Assembly: GCA_020629895.1 (NCBI GenBank) | Contig: JAHDCM010000097.1 | Coordinates: 1-10,021 of the forward strand | Direction: 5' to 3' | Length of the DNA stretch: 10,021 nt | Source of the DNA: Bacteroidota bacterium | GTDB lineage: Bacteria > Bacteroidota > Bacteroidia > Chitinophagales > UBA2359 | Shown: in pieces, positions 5,910-10,021 of the stretch | Position numbering within the stretch: the stretch's first letter is position 1 | Layout of the letters: every line of letters starts with the position of its first letter | Notes under the pieces: generated by a model | The model's database searches: none | Seen by the model: the letters and a program-made list of their open reading frames with translations, nothing else | What the model was told of the DNA's origin: nothing | Position numbers and translations under genes: made by a program

Positions 5910-8647
5910 GCTTCTTTTTTAACGGTATTAACGCTTTTCATCGCCTCTAAAACGGTTATAATAGCAGGAGGTATTGGTGTCGAAACGTACTGGCGTACCT
6001 CGTAGTAATAATGTAATAAACTGCGACAGCTTTTAGGTAGATTATCTACATTTAGTTTTGGAATGAGGTCTTCTAATAGTTGTTGTAAAACATTTAGATA
6101 GACACCACCTATCTGTAAGAGTTGGTCAAAATGTTCACAAATTCTTTTTAGTGGAATGGGGTGGTGTTCATTGGCAATTATTTTGGTGATACCTGTTTTA
6201 AACTCGTCTATATCTAAGTATTGGTGATCAATGAGTAAACACAACCAATCGAATGTGGCGGTACGAATTGATTTGATATTGCAAACTAAGCTCAAGCTAA
6301 GTAATAAATTGCCTGCTCTATCTAAGGGTCTGAGGTAAATGGTGCTTTGTTTGACGATTTCCATGATCATTTTTGACTCACTGGCCTCAATGTCTGATAA
6401 ATAGGCAAATGCGCGTTGAATATAATTGAAATATAAGGGGTCTAATTGAAATAAGTCGCGATAAATCCAATGTTCTACATCTGCGATAATGAATTCATGA
6501 GGATTTAAGTGATACTCCAAGTGACCCCAATTACGGGTATCATTAGTGGGTTCGAAATTGAGATTTAATCTTGCCCAACTCCAATTGGTCGAATAGCGTC
6601 GATCTAAATACCAGTCCCACTCAAATGGATGTGTCCACCAATCTTTTTGCTGATAATTAGCCATCAGAGCTTGTAGCCCTTTTGCTGGTTTTTTTAATAC
6701 ATAAGCCGTTAACCAAATGCTCTTGAGTTGTTTCATTTTTTCTGGCTGGAATGCTGCCTTTTCATCCAGTAAATAAGTAACGATGGCTGTATGTTCTGTT
6801 GGGCTTAATGTTTGAAGTTTTTGCTTGGAGAAAGCCGTCCACCTATTGAGGCGACAGATGGCGATACAAAAATCCTTTTCAAAAGGTACTTGTTTGGCTT
6901 GTTCATATATGGTAAGTCGCTCTAGAAGAATATCAGGATGAATAGCTCCTCCTTCGTGACTAGGAGTACTTAATAAGGGGAGTGAACTGTTGGAGTTGAT
7001 TAGTTCAATGATGTGTCCTATACGGGGGAAGTTGCGAAATAATTTCAGCCATCTTGTTGCGGTATAATGGTATCCATCCTCTTTCTTTTTTTGCTTTTTC
7101 CAGTGGTTTATTTGGGCTGTTAAAGTAGGGAAACTAGGATCTAGCCAGATACAAATTAGCTGTGCTGCCATTATGTGATATACGCCTCTTCTAGCTGAAA
7201 TATCAATACGTTCCACCATTTTTTTGGCTTGCTTCAAAGCTGGTTGTAAGGCTTTTTTATGGCTGTCTTTTAAGGAGTGATAGCGTAGAATACCTTCTAA
7301 AAATAACTCATAATCTACTGCGTCTCTACTTTTTAATACTTTGGAAGCAAGGAAAATAAAGTCATTTTCATTTTCTATATAGCGTAGTTGCTTGGTCGTT
7401 GTACAAGGAGGAGGCGTATAGGTTTGTTGGGTGTAGGTTTCATAAGATACCGCTGTTTCTTCTTCAGCCTCTAGTAGTGACACCAGTGCCTTTTTTACCT
7501 CTGTATGCATCGTCGTTTGGAAGGGTTGTAAGGCCTCTTTAATGGTTTCATTAGGCGTCTCCAAATCTAACAATTCATAAATCTTTTTTGCTGCCACTTG
7601 TATCTTGTTATCTTCTTGTAAAAAGATAGGAGCTAAATTGGTACAAGTGGGGACTAGTAAAGTGGGGTCTTTTTTTAGATGCTTGTGGAGGATTGCTAAA
7701 ACGGTTTTTAAAGTGCCGCTTTGCTTTTCGCGATAGACAATACCATCTAGGGAGTTGATGAGTTGCTGCCAGTTAAAATTGGGGTGCTGGACGATTTTTT
7801 TTAGTTGACTGACGCCAAAGCTGACTAATAGATTTTGGCTATTGTTTAGTAATTCAATTAGTTGATCTTGACAAGTGATGTTTTCTTCTAGTGTAAAAGC
7901 AAGGTCTTGGTAAATGTTTTTTGCCCATCCGTGGGTGGTTTTCTTTAAGGTGGGGTTATTAAAAGCTTCGAATAATTTTTGTTGGATTTGCTGTCGTGGA
8001 ATGCGTCCATTTTCGACTAGTGCATGAATAATTGCTCCAATATTGTAGGCGCGATCTACATAAAATGCTCTATTGACCCCTAGTTCCATTTCAAAAACGG
8101 CCATCAGAATATCAATGGTGAAGTCATCTTGGGGAAAGAAGGTGGTGAAATGTTTTTTTGCTTCGGGGGCTAATGTTTTGGTATAGCTTGCACCATGCCA
8201 TACATTAAATCGAATGAGGCAGGCGACAAATATTTGACGGTCGAAAGGGACTTTACCCCGCTTTTGTAATTCGCGAAGTACAAGGTAAGGAATGCGGGTG
8301 AGGAAGCTTTCGGGACTAGCGATTTGTGCCTTGATCTGGTCATATCGTTTTTGTGGATGTTCAAGATGGTAGAAGGTAATCAATTCGTTGATTTCCTCCT
8401 CATCTAAATTAGGGAGATCTAAATCAAGTTCTTGAATTCTTAAAACCCCTAAGTTATATTTCAACAACATCGAAACGATAGTGCGTTGTCTTCGAGTGAA
8501 GGTGTGGCCTGTTTCGGTGTACAATTTTTGGACATGTTCTTGGAGCGGCTTTCGCTTTTCCCAACTCATTACATCAATCCATTGATAGAACCCTTTTACG
8601 TGTTCATTTTTTAGTCGCTCTTCAAATTCTCTTATTTCCTTTGTCAT
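5891..8647 (-). CDS. DUF6493-like large helical-repeat protein
   Basis: This 918-residue protein has no signal peptide or membrane helix and is probably cytoplasmic. It is strongly alpha-helical. The N-terminal region (about 1-230) holds charged helices. Residues about 240-365 look like HEAT-type repeats (IYQDLAFTLEENITCQDQLIELL, then LLVSFGVSQLKKIVQ, TLKTVLAILHKHL, IQVAAKKIYELLD), a pattern I associate with DUF6493 proteins. A Thr/Pro-rich stretch at about 400-420 (YTPPPCTTTKQ) separates this from a C-terminal helical region with a Trp/Tyr/His-rich block near 690-740 (WDWYLDRRY, WGHLEYHLNPHEFI). No catalytic motif is visible, so a scaffold or adaptor role is likely but unproven. The start codon forms an ATGA overlap with the stop of the SWIM gene, implying translational coupling. 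The family call rests on overall pattern and on the SWIM neighbour. Confidence 0.82.
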   Translation of the reverse strand: MTKEIREFEERLKNEHVKGFYQWIDVMSWEKRKPLQEHVQKLYTETGHTFTRRQRTIVSMLLKYNLGVLRIQELDLDLPNLDEEEINELITFYHLEHPQKRYDQIKAQIASPESFLTRIPYLVLRELQKRGKVPFDRQIFVACLIRFNVWHGASYTKTLAPEAKKHFTTFFPQDDFTIDILMAVFEMELGVNRAFYVDRAYNIGAIIHALVENGRIPRQQIQQKLFEAFNNPTLKKTTHGWAKNIYQDLAFTLEENITCQDQLIELLNNSQNLLVSFGVSQLKKIVQHPNFNWQQLINSLDGIVYREKQSGTLKTVLAILHKHLKKDPTLLVPTCTNLAPIFLQEDNKIQVAAKKIYELLDLETPNETIKEALQPFQTTMHTEVKKALVSLLEAEEETAVSYETYTQQTYTPPPCTTTKQLRYIENENDFIFLASKVLKSRDAVDYELFLEGILRYHSLKDSHKKALQPALKQAKKMVERIDISARRGVYHIMAAQLICIWLDPSFPTLTAQINHWKKQKKKEDGYHYTATRWLKLFRNFPRIGHIIELINSNSSLPLLSTPSHEGGAIHPDILLERLTIYEQAKQVPFEKDFCIAICRLNRWTAFSKQKLQTLSPTEHTAIVTYLLDEKAAFQPEKMKQLKSIWLTAYVLKKPAKGLQALMANYQQKDWWTHPFEWDWYLDRRYSTNWSWARLNLNFEPTNDTRNWGHLEYHLNPHEFIIADVEHWIYRDLFQLDPLYFNYIQRAFAYLSDIEASESKMIMEIVKQSTIYLRPLDRAGNLLLSLSLVCNIKSIRTATFDWLCLLIDHQYLDIDEFKTGITKIIANEHHPIPLKRICEHFDQLLQIGGVYLNVLQQLLEDLIPKLNVDNLPKSCRSLLHYYYEVRQYVSTPIPPAIITVLEAMKSVNTVKKEAKKLLG

Positions 8648-10011
8648 AATTCAAATTCGGCTAGTAAATCTCTTAATTCTTTTTCAGTATTTTGCTTGAG
8701 GATTTTAGCGGCTAAAATATGCTTGCAATTTCCTCTTTTATTTTGATGGGTCGCGTACCAAGTACAAGTACAGCGAGCCGCTTCGGGAGTAATGATAACA
8801 GTATGATATACACCGCTTCCTTTTAGTTGTATTTCTAGTTGCTCCTCTTCGTCTTTGATCCATTCATAATACCCTTTCTGGATCAATTTTAGCGCGTTTT
8901 TGTATCTCGGATTGAGTGTCTCGATACGGCTCATCTTGAAGGGGAGTTTACGATAATAATAAATTTGTTCTTCTAGGTCATAACCTAGTAAGCCCATCGC
9001 AGAAAGTCGAGTCGCTATTTGCTGAAAGTTGCTAGTTGATAAGTCCTTTAACAGTGGGTCTTGTGGTGAAAACTCCTCATTAATTTTAGCATAAGTATCC
9101 AGTTTTTCTAACCACTCATCTGGTATTTCTTCTACCAAGTTTTCGAGGGTGTTTCCTTCGCCCGAAAAGCCGCGCCAAAAGCTTCGAGAAAGCATGATTT
9201 GAAAACGGACATCTGGTAAATGAAAAATGAATGCGGTGGCTTGTTCTGAAGGGAGCGTATAGATGCTAAGTCGAGTAGCGAGTGGTAATATGCTTTCTAC
9301 TAGTCGTAAACGGTGAATGGCACCAATACAGATACTTTTGGGATTTTTTATGGGTGATAGGATAGGTTTGCGACCGCGTAAACTCAAAAAATAATCATCA
9401 TTTATATTGCCTTTTGGAATCGCTCTAAAAAGTAATTGAATTTGTAGTTTGTCTAGGGTAAGTGTAGGTGCCATATCGGCAGCGATGAGTTGTACGGTCG
9501 CCATTCCCTTGATCCAACGGAGTGGTAAGGATACTTTTTTCTCTACCACTTTTTGATTGGATTTTTGCATGACAAATTCCTTTTTGCCTACTGAGAAAAA
9601 AACTTCTTCTTGCTTCTTTATCTGGCTCAATGCAGCAATCATTTCCGTGTTAAAGTCTACATTGGTGGTGCCTTGTTGCAAAAACTCACCCTCTATGGCG
9701 TCGGGAAGTAGTGTCACTTTCCCATAAACACTACAACAGGAAGAAAAGGCTTCTAAACGGAGTTTGTTACCGCCTGCTGTGATGACTGGATCACGTAGCG
9801 AGCTACCAGCAGGCATGAAGTTGGCTGCTACAATTTTGGAAAGACTTAGTAAACTACGGGCGATGGGGTAGGGAGCTTTGAGCTTGCCCCAAAAAAAGCA
9901 GGGAACTGCTTTTTCTTCGTAGGCTTCGTTGTAATGGGAGAGGAAGAGTTGGCTTTTCTCTTCTGTTTTGGTTAAGGAGGAGGGGGTGGGATATTGGTAG
10001 GTGATATGCAT
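8644..10011 (-). CDS. SWIM zinc-finger protein (YehQ-like)
   Basis: This 455-residue protein has a C-terminal SWIM zinc finger: Cys414-x-Cys416, 12 residues, then Cys429-x-His431 (CTCTWY ... GNCKHILAAKIL). Just before it is the usual beta strand region (EIQLKGSGVYHTVIITPEAARC). SWIM fingers bind zinc and mediate nucleic-acid or protein contacts. The rest, including SRSFWRGFSGEGNTLENLV at about 276-294, resembles SWIM proteins of the E. coli YehQ type, which sit beside MoxR-type AAA+ and vWA genes. The first ATG (10011) gives a plausible N-terminus (MHITYQYPTP). The frame stays open through the last 10 nt of the window, so a longer start cannot be excluded. No Shine-Dalgarno or promoter can be judged from the 10 nt left. 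It is transcribed first in the pair and overlaps the next gene by 4 nt. Confidence 0.88.
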   Translation of the reverse strand: MHITYQYPTPSSLTKTEEKSQLFLSHYNEAYEEKAVPCFFWGKLKAPYPIARSLLSLSKIVAANFMPAGSSLRDPVITAGGNKLRLEAFSSCCSVYGKVTLLPDAIEGEFLQQGTTNVDFNTEMIAALSQIKKQEEVFFSVGKKEFVMQKSNQKVVEKKVSLPLRWIKGMATVQLIAADMAPTLTLDKLQIQLLFRAIPKGNINDDYFLSLRGRKPILSPIKNPKSICIGAIHRLRLVESILPLATRLSIYTLPSEQATAFIFHLPDVRFQIMLSRSFWRGFSGEGNTLENLVEEIPDEWLEKLDTYAKINEEFSPQDPLLKDLSTSNFQQIATRLSAMGLLGYDLEEQIYYYRKLPFKMSRIETLNPRYKNALKLIQKGYYEWIKDEEEQLEIQLKGSGVYHTVIITPEAARCTCTWYATHQNKRGNCKHILAAKILKQNTEKELRDLLAEFEL

Positions 10012-10021
10012 AGGAGAAACG

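Noticed and set aside
1..10021. CRISPR array, tRNA or rRNA genes, insertion sequence
   Set aside because: I saw no regularly spaced repeats, cloverleaf sequences, rRNA stretches or transposase reading frames.

Overview
The window looks like chromosomal DNA of a Bacteroidota bacterium. The evidence is a FecR-type anti-sigma factor with a DUF4974-like tail, a TonB-dependent receptor with an STN domain and a carboxypeptidase-regulatory-like domain, a DUF4249-type lipoprotein, a SWIM zinc-finger/DUF6493-like gene pair, AT-rich coding sequence, and starts without clear Shine-Dalgarno sequences. A Saprospiria- or Cytophagia-like marine lineage is possible, but the sequence alone does not decide this.

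Layout. Positions 1-164 hold no convincing gene. They carry a GC-rich segment with three nested or adjacent RNA-type stems (about 8-86), followed at once by a long imperfect palindrome (89-164). Positions 193-5849 on the plus strand hold a surface-signalling and uptake locus: fecR (234-1250), a short lipoprotein (1468-1899), an STN-containing TonB-dependent receptor (1994-4852) and a DUF4249-like lipoprotein (4869-5849). Positions 5891-10011 on the minus strand hold two genes that overlap by 4 nt (ATGA): a SWIM zinc-finger protein, transcribed first, and a large DUF6493-like helical-repeat protein. The two blocks converge, with only about 40 nt between the stop codons.

How the genes may work together. 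In known Fec-type signalling, a substrate-loaded outer-membrane receptor signals through its periplasmic STN domain to FecR. FecR then frees an ECF sigma factor that transcribes the receptor operon. The receptor, FecR and accessory surface lipoproteins are all here; the sigma gene is not in the window. A 14-nt block (TTTGTAGGGGTAAA) occurs twice, just upstream of fecR and upstream of the lipoprotein-receptor-DUF4249 genes. Both copies are followed by TGTC at exactly the same distance (AGGGGTAAA-N12-TGTC). This is the best candidate for the ECF-sigma promoter of the locus and is the main new observation. The copy before fecR lies so close to the start codon that its mRNA would be nearly leaderless.

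The minus-strand pair resembles the SWIM-finger plus helical-repeat modules often encoded next to MoxR-type AAA+ ATPases and vWA proteins. Any such partners would lie beyond the right edge, because the SWIM gene starts only 10 nt from it.
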